Source: Methanobrevibacter sp.
GTDB taxonomy: Archaea > Methanobacteriota > Methanobacteria > Methanobacteriales > Methanobacteriaceae
DNA length: 64,000 bases
Direction of reading: 5' to 3'
NCBI RefSeq assembly: GCF_030539665.1
Contig: NZ_JAUNXR010000001.1
Coordinates: forward strand, 226,767 to 290,766
Part shown: piece by piece, positions 18,676-27,162 of the stretch
How positions within the stretch are numbered: position 1 is the stretch's first letter
How the letters are laid out: every line of letters begins with the position of its first letter
Made by a program: the position numbers and the translations under genes
Notes under the pieces: model-generated
Database searches by the model: none
What the model saw: only the letters and a program-made list of their open reading frames with translations
What the model was told of the DNA's origin: nothing

Positions 18676-18932
18676 TGTTTTTCAAAAACATTTATATATA
18701 ATGTAATATAATCTTTACATATGTAAAATTTATTTTACATATTTGAGAGGTTTGAAGTAGCCAAATTAAATTAACATTCAAAATCTTACTCTAACTTATC
18801 TTTATTTTAAATTCCTTATTTGGCTATCTTCAAATTCACCTCTTTTTTCCTCCATTTCTCATTTTTCAAAAACATTTATATATGATGTAATATAATTTTT
18901 ACATATGTAATATATTTTTTACATATTGGTGA
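18676..18932 (+). promoter_or_regulatory. Duplicated promoter/operator cassette upstream of the ABC exporter
   Basis: A block of about 65 bases occurs twice in direct orientation, near 18676-18741 and 18867-18932. Each copy has a shared TTTTTCAAAAACATTTATAT core, a TATA box (18691-18698 and 18875-18882), and a palindromic TTTACATATGTAA motif about 15 bases further on (18714-18727 in the first copy, 18898-18910 in the second), then a second half-site reading TTTACATAT. The palindrome falls where transcription should start, as expected for a repressor operator. The second copy drives the ABC gene; the first would transcribe the hairpin region between the copies. Confidence 0.65.
18745..18847 (+). 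other. Long imperfect inverted repeat (small RNA or miniature element)
   Basis: GAGAGGTTTGAAGTAGCCAAAT at 18745-18766 (22 bases, quoted here only by its ends GAGAGG and CCAAAT) is complementary, with a few bulges, to the stretch 18818-18844 beginning ATTTGGCTA and ending ACCTCTT. A six-base T-run follows. The loop of about 50 bases is AT-rich and non-coding. It sits directly after the first copy of the promoter cassette, so it may be a short hairpin transcript with its own terminator. A miniature inverted-repeat element is the alternative. Confidence 0.5.
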
Positions 18933-18936
18933 TTTT

Positions 18937-19869
18937 ATGGAAGAAAATTATATTTTAAAAACTGAAAACTTAACCAAAGAATATGGTAAAAACAAGGTTG
19001 TAGATTCTGTAAATATTAAGATTAAAAAGGGCCAGATTTATGGTCTTTTAGGGAAAAATGGGGCTGGAAAAACAACTACAATGTGCATGATTTTAAAATT
19101 GGCAAATGCTAGCTCCGGCAATATTAACTTGTTTGGCAGAACTGTAAAAAGCTCAACAGATCCAGTTTATAAAAATATAGGATCCATAATTGAAATGCCT
19201 GGTTTCTACCATAATCTGACGGGTGAGGAAAACTTAAGACTTTTTTCAAAATTGGCTGGAGGATACAGTGAAGATAATGTTAAATCAGTTTTAGAAATGG
19301 TATCGTTAACTGAAAATAAGAATAAACTATATAAAAATTATTCTCTGGGCATGAAACAAAGATTAGGTATTGCATTAGCGCTGCTTAAAAACCCTGACCT
19401 GTTGATTTTAGATGAGCCAATCAATGGATTGGATCCTGTGGGAATTCAAGAAATCAGGGAAATTTTAAGAAGCCTGGCTGATGATTATGGTATGACAATA
19501 TTGATATCTAGCCACATCTTGAGTGAAATAGAGCATGTTGCTGACATGATTGGAATAATGGATAACGGAAAATTGATTGAGGAAATTTCTATCTCAAATC
19601 TTCAAAATAAAATAAGAAAACATGTTTTGTTTAGTGTAAGCGACCTTTCATTGGCTGAAAATCTTTTAGGTGAACTAGGATTGGTTGAAAACAGGGATTA
19701 TGTGGTGGATTCAGATGATAACATTATTCTGTTCACCCATTTGGACTCAAGGGGTTCAATTAACACTCTTTTTGTAAATGCGGGCATTGAAGTTACAAAC
19801 GTTAGCTTGGTAAAGGAAAATCTTGAGCAGTATTTTACAGATTTGATAGGTGGTGACGCCAATGCTTGA
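18937..19869 (+). CDS. ABC transporter ATP-binding protein (BcrA type)
   Basis: A 310-residue ATPase with Walker A GKNGAGKTT near residue 40, Q-loop IIEMPGFYHNLTGEENL, signature NYSLGMKQR, Walker B LLILDEPINGLDP and H-loop SSHILSE. The C-terminal extension of about 90 residues is typical of antibiotic or peptide exporter ATPases such as BcrA. It precedes an ABC-2 type permease with a short overlap, forming an exporter. GGTGA lies four bases before the ATG. The substrate is unknown. The promoter carries a palindrome likely to bind a repressor, which suggests inducible expression. Confidence 0.92.
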   Translation: MEENYILKTENLTKEYGKNKVVDSVNIKIKKGQIYGLLGKNGAGKTTTMCMILKLANASSGNINLFGRTVKSSTDPVYKNIGSIIEMPGFYHNLTGEENLRLFSKLAGGYSEDNVKSVLEMVSLTENKNKLYKNYSLGMKQRLGIALALLKNPDLLILDEPINGLDPVGIQEIREILRSLADDYGMTILISSHILSEIEHVADMIGIMDNGKLIEEISISNLQNKIRKHVLFSVSDLSLAENLLGELGLVENRDYVVDSDDNIILFTHLDSRGSINTLFVNAGIEVTNVSLVKENLEQYFTDLIGGDANA

Positions 19870-20590
19870 TTTCATCGAAATGGAATTTTTAAAGTTAAGG
19901 AGGTCCAAATTTTTCATCATATTGATATTGGGAATTTTAACTCCTTCATTTTTAATGTTTTTGGGTTTGATGATGGGAGCAATGGGTCCAATATCAATGA
20001 AATTCTTTTTGGATCAAATTGTTAGTGTTGGGATTGTTTTATTTAATGTAATAATCTATGCGCTACTTGCAGCCTACTTGATTGTAATGGAATATAATGA
20101 TCATACACTGAAATCAATTTTAACAACTCCAATTTCTAAAAACAAGTTTATATTGGGAAAATGGGTCATGGTTCTAATACTCGTATTTGCATTAACCTTA
20201 ATAACCTTCATAGTTTCAGTTGTCTTGGGATATGCGGGTGGAGCTACTGACATTGACTTCAATATGTTGTTTAATTACTTCATTCAATTTGTTGGTGCAA
20301 ATATTTTGCTCGCTGTTGTGATAACTCCATTCTTATTCATATCTTTAATATTTAAGAATATTGTTCCGGGAGTCATTGGGGGTGTTATTGTCGCAATCTC
20401 AAATTTCATAGTTTACAGCACTGATTACGCTCCGCTTTCACCATTTTGCAGTCCATTTTTAATTGTCTGCAATGAGTTGGCTCCTTATGGCTATGGGGTA
20501 GAGGTTCCCTTATTGATTATAGCTTTAACAGGAATTTTTGGACTGTTGCTAAGCATGATATATTTCAATAAAAGTGATGTGGCTCTATAA
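19862..20590 (+). CDS. ABC-2 type transporter permease
   Basis: About 242 residues with six hydrophobic segments in the usual ABC-2 arrangement. An N-terminal cytoplasmic stretch IEMEFLKLRRSKFF is followed by membrane helices, and TPISKNKFILGKW marks the coupling region after helix 2. The start is ATG 19862, overlapping the ATPase stop by eight bases, with GGTGGTGA upstream. The C-terminus ends shortly after the sixth helix. Together with the ATPase it forms a drug, peptide or lipid exporter whose substrate cannot be read from sequence. Confidence 0.88.
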   Translation: MLDFIEMEFLKLRRSKFFIILILGILTPSFLMFLGLMMGAMGPISMKFFLDQIVSVGIVLFNVIIYALLAAYLIVMEYNDHTLKSILTTPISKNKFILGKWVMVLILVFALTLITFIVSVVLGYAGGATDIDFNMLFNYFIQFVGANILLAVVITPFLFISLIFKNIVPGVIGGVIVAISNFIVYSTDYAPLSPFCSPFLIVCNELAPYGYGVEVPLLIIALTGIFGLLLSMIYFNKSDVAL

Positions 20591-20607
20591 AATTCACATC
20601 ATTTTTT
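20576..20607 (+). terminator. Stem-loop and T-tract ending the ABC exporter operon
   Basis: GATGTG 20576-20581, inside the last codons, pairs with CACATC 20595-20600, and seven T follow. Additional weak pairs extend the stem. The stop codon lies in the loop. Confidence 0.65.
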
Positions 20608-20647
20608 TAAGTAATTATAAATATGATTGTCCTTCTAAATGTAGAAT

Positions 20648-20893
20648 ATGGATTTTAAAATGGGAAACAGGCTAATGTTCGCTTTAATGATACTTTTATT
20701 GATTGCAAACATCTTTGAAGTGTCTAAGTCAATATTTCCTGTAAGTTATATTTTGGAGATGATGCTGTTTTTCATATCATTCCTATATCTGATTTTATGC
20801 TATCAGAATAAAAATGAGGTATATTTGGCCAGGCCAGGAATGATTTTCAGCATCTTCACAATAATCATGATAATTTGGGCGATGTTCATTTAA
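20648..20893 (+). CDS. Small membrane protein of unknown function
   Basis: 81 residues with three hydrophobic stretches (RLMFALMILLLIANIF, YILEMMLFFISFLYLILCY and MIFSIFTIIMIIWAMFI), almost entirely membrane-embedded. No family recognised. It lies 57 bases after the exporter operon terminator and its last codons overlap the convergent trm1 end by eight bases. A TATA-like AATTATAAATATG lies near 20615. A real gene is likely because of the clean hydrophobic pattern, but there is no homology evidence. Confidence 0.5.
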   Translation: MDFKMGNRLMFALMILLLIANIFEVSKSIFPVSYILEMMLFFISFLYLILCYQNKNEVYLARPGMIFSIFTIIMIIWAMFI

Positions 20894-22064
20894 CCAAGTC
20901 AGCAATCACTTCTTTTATTTCTCCAATCGGCATATTGGTTTTTATTCCTAATGGGCTGTAATGTGTTTTAACGACATCATATCCCTTTTCCTTTATTTTT
21001 TCAATTATCAAATCAAATTTTGGTGCGCTTATCTTCAAAACCCTGCATAATGTGTGGACATCATAGAATGTTGTTTCAGCTTCCGCCTCTTCCATGCAGC
21101 TATTTAGTAATTTAAGAATTTTGTCTTTGGTGTTCAGTTCTTTGTTTTCGGCCTCTTCAATCATTTCACTTATGAATTCCTTGTCTTGAATTGGTCCGAG
21201 CCATAACGGTCCTGCATGTATCAGTTTCCCGCCGCATTCAGGACAGGTTTCATTTAGGCTGGTGGCCATTCCTTTGTTTGTTTCACGGTATAGGCATTCC
21301 TTGCAATGGCTTACATATCCAATATTCTCCAGAGATTCGTCAGTGGCTTTGGATCCTTTCAAAACTTCAATATAGAGTCTCATGTAATGTTCTGTACTGT
21401 GTGATAGCTTCACGTCAATGTACTTTTTGTATTTGGCCAGAATGAGGGCTGTATAGCCTGCCAATATTCTTATCCCATTTTCATGACAGTATTCGCTTTT
21501 GTAAGGTTTAGCATTGTACTTTCGAATACAGGGTTCCTTGTAGGTTCCACATAGTGCTGATGTATCTGTAGCGGTAACACAAAGCAATGAATTCTTACGT
21601 GCACAATATCCTGCAGAATCCAAGAAAGGAGAAGGTGTTCCAAACGGATCAATGTCAATAATATCGAATCTTCCTCTATTATTTCTTAGGAATAAACTGG
21701 CGTCGTTTTGTGAGATTGTAATGTCCTCCAAACCATTCAGCTCAACATTGATTCTTTCAAACTCGTTGGCGGTTTCGCTGATGTCATTGATGGCTACCTG
21801 ATCAATGCCATCAATCTCGTTTTTATAGCGAACCCCACGTATTCCACTTCCTCCAAACAAATCACAGACATTCAGGTCTCTATTTTCCCTTTTTTGAAAT
21901 ACCTGGAGGGCCAAAATGGAAATGTCCCTGTTCAATTCCATTTTAGGATTATAAAAAACAGGTGCATCAGATGAAACTTTATCAAATTTTGGAAATTGTA
22001 TGTCTGTAGTTCCTTCTCTAATAGTTTCAAGTTCATAATTTTCAATCTTATTTGTTTCATCCAT
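20886..22064 (-). CDS. trm1: tRNA (guanine26-N2)-dimethyltransferase
   Basis: A 392-residue SAM-dependent enzyme that dimethylates G26 of tRNA. It shows DLFGGSGIRGVRYKNEI for SAM binding, NDISETANEFERI, the catalytic-region DIDPFGTPSPFLDSAG, and a C-terminal zinc ribbon with CKEC and CPECGGKL. The ATG at 22064 is preferred to GTG 22073 because GGTGA is then correctly spaced. Length and domain order are normal for archaeal Trm1. Confidence 0.94.
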   Translation of the reverse strand: MDETNKIENYELETIREGTTDIQFPKFDKVSSDAPVFYNPKMELNRDISILALQVFQKRENRDLNVCDLFGGSGIRGVRYKNEIDGIDQVAINDISETANEFERINVELNGLEDITISQNDASLFLRNNRGRFDIIDIDPFGTPSPFLDSAGYCARKNSLLCVTATDTSALCGTYKEPCIRKYNAKPYKSEYCHENGIRILAGYTALILAKYKKYIDVKLSHSTEHYMRLYIEVLKGSKATDESLENIGYVSHCKECLYRETNKGMATSLNETCPECGGKLIHAGPLWLGPIQDKEFISEMIEEAENKELNTKDKILKLLNSCMEEAEAETTFYDVHTLCRVLKISAPKFDLIIEKIKEKGYDVVKTHYSPLGIKTNMPIGEIKEVIADLVK

Positions 22065-22165
22065 TGCAATCACCTTTTTTTAAGTAATTAATAGTTTTGT
22101 TATAATGTTTTAAATATTATTAGATTATAATATAAATATTAGTTTAGAGATTAATTGGTGATACG

Positions 22166-23272
22166 ATGGTAGATATTAAAGTTTCAATTGCAAAACCCAT
22201 CATAGGTGAAGAAGAAATTGCAAATGTTGTAGAAGTATTAAAATCAGGAATGATAGCACAAGGTCCTAAAGTAGCTGAATTTGAAGAAAAATTTGCAGAA
22301 TGGGTAGGTGCTAAGTATGCAATAGCTACTAATTCAGGAACCGCCGCATTACACGTGGCATTATTGGCTGCTGGAATCGGAGAAGGGGATGAAGTAATAA
22401 CAACACCATTCACATTCATAGCAAGCGGAAACGCAATAGTATATACCGGTGCAACCCCTGTTTTTGCAGACATCGACTTGGAAACTTACGATATCGATCC
22501 GGATACAATAGAAGACCTAATCACTGACAAGACAAAGGCAATCATGCCGGTACAGCTATACGGTCAGGCTGCAGACATGGATAAAATAAGAGAAATAGCT
22601 GAAAAACATGACTTGCTGGTTATTGAGGATGCTGCACAGGCACATGGTGCAATGTACAACGATGAAATGGTTGGAAGCATGGGAGACTTGGCATGTTTCA
22701 GCTTTTACCCAACAAAAAACATGACAACAAGCGAAGGTGGAATGATCACCACCGACGATGAAGAATTGGCAGAAAAGGCTAGAGTATTCAGGGCACACGG
22801 TTCCAACATCAAATACAAGCATGATGAAATAGGATACAACTTCAGAAGCAGCGACATTGCGGCAGCAATAGGTCTTGCACAATTAGATAAAATCGACGGA
22901 TTCAACGAACAAAGAATAGCTAATGCAGCATACCTTAACGAAGGATTGAAAGATGTTGATGGAGTAATAACTCCAGTATCACCAGAAAACAGAAAACATG
23001 TTTACCATCAATACACAATCCGTGTTACCAAAGGAAATAGGGATGACTGGGTTGAAATCCTGACTGAAAAAGGAATAGGAACTGGAATTCACTACCCAAT
23101 ACCATTGTACAACCAACCAATCTATAAAGAATTAGGATTTGAAGGTTCATCTCCAAAAGCCGAAATCGCTGCGGATACTGTGATATCCTTGCCGGTACAT
23201 CCTTCATTAACTGAAGAGGATTTGGATCTTGTTATTGAAGCTGTAAAGGAAGCTTCCAGTAAAATTGAATAG
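22166..23272 (+). CDS. DegT/DnrJ/EryC1/StrS family sugar aminotransferase
   Basis: A 368-residue PLP-dependent aminotransferase acting on nucleotide-sugar keto groups. Visible are [35 protein letters not shown] and the PLP lysine in [14 protein letters not shown], plus [17 protein letters not shown] and [10 protein letters not shown] near the C-terminus. It resembles perosamine-type synthases, which supply amino sugars for glycans, but it stands alone without other sugar genes, so the product is unknown. GGTGATACG precedes the ATG. The codon choice is richer in A-ending and C-ending codons than its neighbours. Confidence 0.9.
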   Translation: MVDIKVSIAKPIIGEEEIANVVEVLKSGMIAQGPKVAEFEEKFAEWVGAKYAIATNSGTAALHVALLAAGIGEGDEVITTPFTFIASGNAIVYTGATPVFADIDLETYDIDPDTIEDLITDKTKAIMPVQLYGQAADMDKIREIAEKHDLLVIEDAAQAHGAMYNDEMVGSMGDLACFSFYPTKNMTTSEGGMITTDDEELAEKARVFRAHGSNIKYKHDEIGYNFRSSDIAAAIGLAQLDKIDGFNEQRIANAAYLNEGLKDVDGVITPVSPENRKHVYHQYTIRVTKGNRDDWVEILTEKGIGTGIHYPIPLYNQPIYKELGFEGSSPKAEIAADTVISLPVHPSLTEEDLDLVIEAVKEASSKIE

Positions 23273-23276
23273 TTTC

Positions 23277-23305
23277 ATGGATTTTCATAAAATCCATTCT
23301 TTTTT
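23277..23305 (+). terminator. Perfect stem-loop and T-tract after the DegT gene
   Basis: ATGGATTTT 23277-23285 pairs perfectly with AAAATCCAT 23289-23297 around a three-base loop and is followed by a T-run. It starts four bases after the stop codon. Confidence 0.75.
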
Positions 23306-23356
23306 TGTTTTTATCTTGTAGAATTGCTTTTTAATCTTTTGGTGATTTAAAAAAAA

Positions 23357-23791
23357 TTACTTCAGGCTTTCAAAAGAGTCAAAAATTTTATTTGCTAAAT
23401 CAAAAGCATCATTGACATTAGTAAAATTCCAATGATTATATGCATTGTTTCCTTTTTTTGGTATTTTTAAATCATAATCAGATTGTTGTCTTAATTTTTT
23501 TAGGGTTCTTAAAGAACCTGCAATATCCTGATTTAATGATTCGCAAAAGGGTCCTTTTCTTGCTATAAAATTTGGCAATTGTTTGTGGTCTTTATATGGT
23601 TTTGATTCATATCCCAAATATTGTTTTGCCTATTCTCGAACATAGAGAAAAGTGGAATAATAAATTCTACTCATAATGGTTCGAGTAACTGCAGAATTGC
23701 TTTCAACAAATTGATTTTGCATTTCCTTCAATTTTTGACCAAGTTTTTGAAAATCATTTGGTTTAAAATTGTTGAATTGTTCTAAATGCAT
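23357..23791 (-). pseudogene. HEPN-like protein interrupted by one in-frame TAG
   Basis: Reading from ATG 23791 to the stop at 23357 gives 144 codons broken only by TAG at codon 54 (23632-23630). Both sides read as one protein: SRIYYSTFLYVRE before the stop, then AKQYLGYESKPYKDHKQLPNF and LKKLRQQSDYDL, a pattern like HEPN-domain proteins (R-x-x-x-D-Y near the end). The TAG most simply arose from a TGG tryptophan codon. The start overlaps the stop of the upstream 87-residue gene by one base, as in two-gene toxin-antitoxin or defence units. A remaining short product from an internal start is possible. HEPN assignment is by pattern only. Confidence 0.6.
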
Positions 23792-24054
23792 TAGATTAAC
23801 CTATCCATTAATATCGCACTATGATTTAATGCATCTTTGTATCCATTTTTATTGCAAAATTCACAAATTTCTTCTATGATTGTGTAATATAACTTCACTA
23901 AGTTTTCTGATGATAAGTGATTTTTAAATTTCAGGTAATATTCCTTGTATCTGTTGTCTTCTTCATCATCAAACATATAACATTCGCCTAATTCGGGATA
24001 TTTGCCTTTTAGTTCAGTTATAATGAAGTTGTATATTTCAGCAAATGGATTCAT
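23791..24054 (-). CDS. Small partner protein of the HEPN-like gene
   Basis: An 87-residue acidic protein (FAEIYNFIITELKGKYP, MFDDEEDNRYKEYY) that I do not recognise. It has a very strong ribosome binding site, AGGAGGTGA, before ATG 24054, and its TAA overlaps the next ATG by one base. It is not a MNT-type nucleotidyltransferase, the usual HEPN partner, because no GSxxxG motif is present. It could be an antitoxin or substrate adaptor. The upstream region is AT-rich. Confidence 0.55.
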   Translation of the reverse strand: MNPFAEIYNFIITELKGKYPELGECYMFDDEEDNRYKEYYLKFKNHLSSENLVKLYYTIIEEICEFCNKNGYKDALNHSAILMDRLI

Positions 24055-24456
24055 GATTCACCTCCTTTTAGTGGATGTTTGATGTTTCGTTTTAAAAATG
24101 ATATTTGTTTTTGAAGTGTGCAGTTGTGCAAACTCGCTTGGATGCTATTGTGCATTCATTGATTTAAATGGCCATATGCGGTGTTGTGTCTTAATAAACT
24201 AATTTGAAATTAAATTAATTTTTATTTATTATTTTTTAGTTTTAAGACCTATATGATACTTATTTATATATTCATAAATATTTATAGATTTGCTTGGAAA
24301 TTAAAGCAATATTTCAGGATTATACAACTTTTTCTTTATTTTGCTTATGGTTTATTGTAGGTCCTGCTTTTTAAATTTGAAAGTGTTTTTATTAGTTATA
24401 AAACAAAATATAATATCAATAATAAAATTGAGATTGCAGTACAAATGGGGATTCGT
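24055..24456. other. AT-rich intergenic spacer with divergent promoters
   Basis: About 400 bases separating the HEPN-like pair from the MazG-like gene. It holds TATA-like runs such as TTTATATATTC near 24263, enough for promoters in both directions. No reading frame, strong inverted repeat or RNA-like island was found. GGGGATT just before 24457 is the likely ribosome binding site of the next gene. Confidence 0.4.
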
Positions 24457-25392
24457 ATGGTCGTTTACAACAAGTTAGTTAGGGACAAAATACCGCAAAT
24501 AATTTCCAATGATGATAAAATAGCTATAACCAAATTATTGGATGATGAGCAATATTTAGTGGAGCTTAATAAAAAATTACATGAGGAAATATTGGAATAC
24601 TTGGAAGATGGTGATGTTGAAGAATTGGTGGATATTATTGAAGTTATTCGCGCAATTTTAAAGGCTAAAGATATTTATTTGGAAGAATTTGAACAAATGC
24701 GACAGGAAAAAGCAAATAGCAAGGGAGTTTTTAAAAATAAAATCTTTTTAGAGGAAGTGATATCTGATGATGAATCAGAATTCTATTCAGATTTTATTAA
24801 AATAATAAAGGGATGTAAATACAGCAACACTTACAAATTTGCATGGGCTAAAAGTTTGGTTGAATTGGCCAGTGAAAATGATTATCCTGAGGGTAGGATT
24901 CCATTAAATGAAATTGCCGTTAAATTCATTAAATATTATTGGAACATTTCATTAAAACACGATTTTAGGCAAGGAACAAGATCTCCTAAAATAATAGGTG
25001 AAGTTAAAGTTTTAATGGATGAATATTCAAGGTTTCATGATTTATATAGGTTTGAAGAAATCGAAAACAATCTTAAAAACAATTTACCGGCCGATTTCGA
25101 AAAATCCATTAAACAAATTGTCAACACTTTAAAAAAGGATGTGAGTTGGAGATTTTTAATTCTTAATGATTATACTTATGATAATATCTATCAATATAAT
25201 AAGGGCGATAATCAGATTATTATGGATATTTCTAATTTAAATATTCTAAAAGAAAACAAAGAATTTTTAATAGATTTGATTGATTATCGTTGGGGTTTGG
25301 TTTTAGATAAATTTAATGGATTAGGTACTTCTGATATTGTTGATGATGAATTAGATTCTAATCTATTATTGAAATTCAAAAGCTATTTTTAA
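24457..25392 (+). CDS. MazG-like NTP pyrophosphohydrolase domain fused to an unknown C-terminal domain
   Basis: About 311 residues. Residues 1-95 match the phosphoribosyl-ATP pyrophosphohydrolase-like branch of the MazG superfamily: YNKLVRDKIPQII, KLHEEILEYLED and the metal-binding helix EELVDIIEVIRAIL. Family members of this size are normally only about 100 residues. Here about 215 residues follow, with YKFAWAKSLVELA, IAVKFIKYYWNISLKHDFRQ and IKQIVNTLKKDVSWRFLI. From memory this second part resembles the helical region that precedes the HNH nuclease domain in some restriction-type proteins, but no HNH motif is present. ATG 24457 is preferred over 24445 for ribosome-site spacing. A nucleotide-sensing defence protein is possible but unproven. 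Confidence 0.65.
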   Translation: MVVYNKLVRDKIPQIISNDDKIAITKLLDDEQYLVELNKKLHEEILEYLEDGDVEELVDIIEVIRAILKAKDIYLEEFEQMRQEKANSKGVFKNKIFLEEVISDDESEFYSDFIKIIKGCKYSNTYKFAWAKSLVELASENDYPEGRIPLNEIAVKFIKYYWNISLKHDFRQGTRSPKIIGEVKVLMDEYSRFHDLYRFEEIENNLKNNLPADFEKSIKQIVNTLKKDVSWRFLILNDYTYDNIYQYNKGDNQIIMDISNLNILKENKEFLIDLIDYRWGLVLDKFNGLGTSDIVDDELDSNLLLKFKSYF

Positions 25393-25405
25393 AAAAAGAA
25401 TATTA

Positions 25406-25422
25406 AAGGGTTTTTAGCCCTT
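25406..25422. terminator. Bidirectional stem between convergent genes
   Basis: AAGGG 25406-25410 pairs with CCCTT 25418-25422 between the MazG-like and telA stops. A-rich and T-rich runs on both sides could serve either strand. The stem is short. Confidence 0.4.
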
Positions 25423-25424
25423 AT

Positions 25425-26555
25425 TTATTTTTCCACAGTTTCTATTTTGTCAACTACTCTTTGACCTTCAGCAGCCATTTCTCCAAATGTGTTTATTGTA
25501 TCTTGCATTTGGGATAGTGCTTCTCTTTTGAAGGTGCTGATTTCTTCAATTGCGGTCAATGCTTCGTTAAATGAGTTTTGAAGAACTTCTGGAGAAATCA
25601 TGCTTTTTGTTGAGATTTCCTTGATTTCGTTGGTTTGCTGGCTTATCATTTTGCTGGTTGCAGTAATGACTTCTTCTGTTGTTTTGTTAACATCATTTAC
25701 TAATTCAATAGCTCTTTTTTGGTCATATAATGCTTTTGCCATCATTATTCCAGTTCTAAGGGCTGTTACAGTTACTGTTCTTGCACGGGTTATTCCTCTA
25801 ATGAGCTCCTTGTTGTTTCTTCTTATGATGTTTAGTGAGATTATTCCTTGCTGGTTTACTGTAATCATTGTTCCCATGTCCATTATTCTTTGTCTTAATG
25901 GGTATAGGATTTCTTCCTGGACAAACTGAATTTTTTCCTCTTCTATTCCTTGAATCTGTGCTTCCTGTATTTGTGCTTCTATTGATGCATCCATCTGTTT
26001 TGCAAGTTCGATGTCTGTCATGAGCTTTTTGGTTAGCTCTCTTAGGTTGGCTTCTTCCATGTTTAGGGTTACATTGTCGTTTTGGAGAACTTTACTGTTT
26101 TCATCAAGGGATTGGACGATGTTGTTTATGACAACTTCTGCTTTTTCATATTTTTCGAAGTATTTTCTCACTGGGTCCATGAATTTTCCAAACAGTCCAT
26201 GTCTGTTGAAGTTGACTTTTGAGGGGTTTAGGTCTTTTACTTGCTTGTCTAATTCTGCTAGTTGTGATCCTATACTTCCGGCTTCATCTCCGGATTCGTT
26301 CAGGTCTTTCAAACGTCCTGTTAGTAGGTTGTTTCTTTGTGCTGATCTGTTCATTTCGGCCAATCCAAAGTCATCCAAAGGCTTTATTATGGATTCTCTT
26401 TCAGCTATGTTGTTCATATCCATGTTGAATATGGCAATTGCATTTTGGTTTGCTTGTTCATCAATTTTTTCTGTTGGTAGATTCTTTTTTTCCTCTTCCA
26501 AGCTTTTTTCAACAGTTTCTTCAATTTCGTCTATGTTTAATGAGAATTCGGCCAT
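25425..26555 (-). CDS. TelA family (toxic anion resistance) protein
   Basis: A 376-residue, nearly all-helical protein of the TelA/KlaA family (PF05816). Typical features are LLTGRLKDLNE near residue 70, the basic stretch GLFGKFMDPVRKYFEKYEKAE, and a long C-terminal coiled coil with RTVTVTALRTGIMMAKALYDQKRAIELV. TelA was named for tellurite resistance, but its general role seems to be in the cell envelope stress response. It is the last gene of a three-gene unit with a zinc-ribbon coiled-coil protein and a membrane coiled-coil protein. AGAGGAGAT precedes the ATG. Confidence 0.88.
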   Translation of the reverse strand: MAEFSLNIDEIEETVEKSLEEEKKNLPTEKIDEQANQNAIAIFNMDMNNIAERESIIKPLDDFGLAEMNRSAQRNNLLTGRLKDLNESGDEAGSIGSQLAELDKQVKDLNPSKVNFNRHGLFGKFMDPVRKYFEKYEKAEVVINNIVQSLDENSKVLQNDNVTLNMEEANLRELTKKLMTDIELAKQMDASIEAQIQEAQIQGIEEEKIQFVQEEILYPLRQRIMDMGTMITVNQQGIISLNIIRRNNKELIRGITRARTVTVTALRTGIMMAKALYDQKRAIELVNDVNKTTEEVITATSKMISQQTNEIKEISTKSMISPEVLQNSFNEALTAIEEISTFKREALSQMQDTINTFGEMAAEGQRVVDKIETVEK

Positions 26556-26606
26556 GTTATCTCCTCTAGTATATGTTATTATTATGTTAATATAATGTAT
26601 TTAAAG

Positions 26607-27152
26607 TTATTGATATTTTTTCACGGAATCTATAAGGTCGTCCATGTTCTTAAACATGTCTTCCAGGTCTTTATCGTCCTTTTCATCTGAACTGGAACTG
26701 ATGATGAATTCGCTGATCAATTCGTTTACCCTTTCGATGATCAGTTCAAGCTTTCCAATAATGGATTCTATTTTCTCCTTAACGTTTGCGGCATTTTCAT
26801 CAAGAATGCCGTCATTTATAGCTTCAACTATTTCATTCGCATTCTCCAATTTCTTGTAGAAAAGCACTCTGCTGTCATCCAATTCATTTGCAAACTTATA
26901 ATATGTCATTTGCGGAGGTTGAAAACGCTTTTCAACCAATCTGCGAGCTTCCTTCTCATTGTATTCATATTTGTCCTTCAATTCAGAAAGCCTGGCTTCA
27001 TACTTGCTTTTACGTTTTACCTTTTTCAGCTTGACTTTGATTTCTTCACGCTTTATGACCATGTCTGCGACTTTAGCTCCGCAATTGGAACAGAAATCGT
27101 CATCAGGACCTAACTTAAATCCGCACCATACGCAAAAATTTGAATCTTTCAT
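26607..27152 (-). CDS. Zinc-ribbon coiled-coil protein, paralogue of the upstream gene
   Basis: 181 residues. The N-terminus is a rubredoxin-like double CxxC zinc ribbon (CVWCG, CSNCGAK), and the rest is charged coiled coil. Its C-terminal 120 residues share a pattern with the upstream membrane protein: KEARRLVEKRF versus KVRNIVNNRF, then a helix pair and the ending DLEDMFKNMDDLIDSVKKY versus DLETMVNDMEDLINSVKNY. The two genes therefore look like a duplication with exchanged N-termini. No membrane segment is visible. It begins ten bases after the upstream gene, in one operon with telA. The function is unknown. Confidence 0.75.
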   Translation of the reverse strand: MKDSNFCVWCGFKLGPDDDFCSNCGAKVADMVIKREEIKVKLKKVKRKSKYEARLSELKDKYEYNEKEARRLVEKRFQPPQMTYYKFANELDDSRVLFYKKLENANEIVEAINDGILDENAANVKEKIESIIGKLELIIERVNELISEFIISSSSDEKDDKDLEDMFKNMDDLIDSVKKYQ

Positions 27153-27162
27153 TTTCCATCTC

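Noticed and set aside
18745-18847. Inverted repeat as an insertion sequence
   Set aside because: The interval of about 100 bases has no transposase and no clear target-site duplication; a miniature element remains only a weak alternative.
23630-23632. In-frame TAG as pyrrolysine
   Set aside because: No pyrrolysine genes are seen here and this order is not known to use them; a TGG-to-TAG change is simpler.
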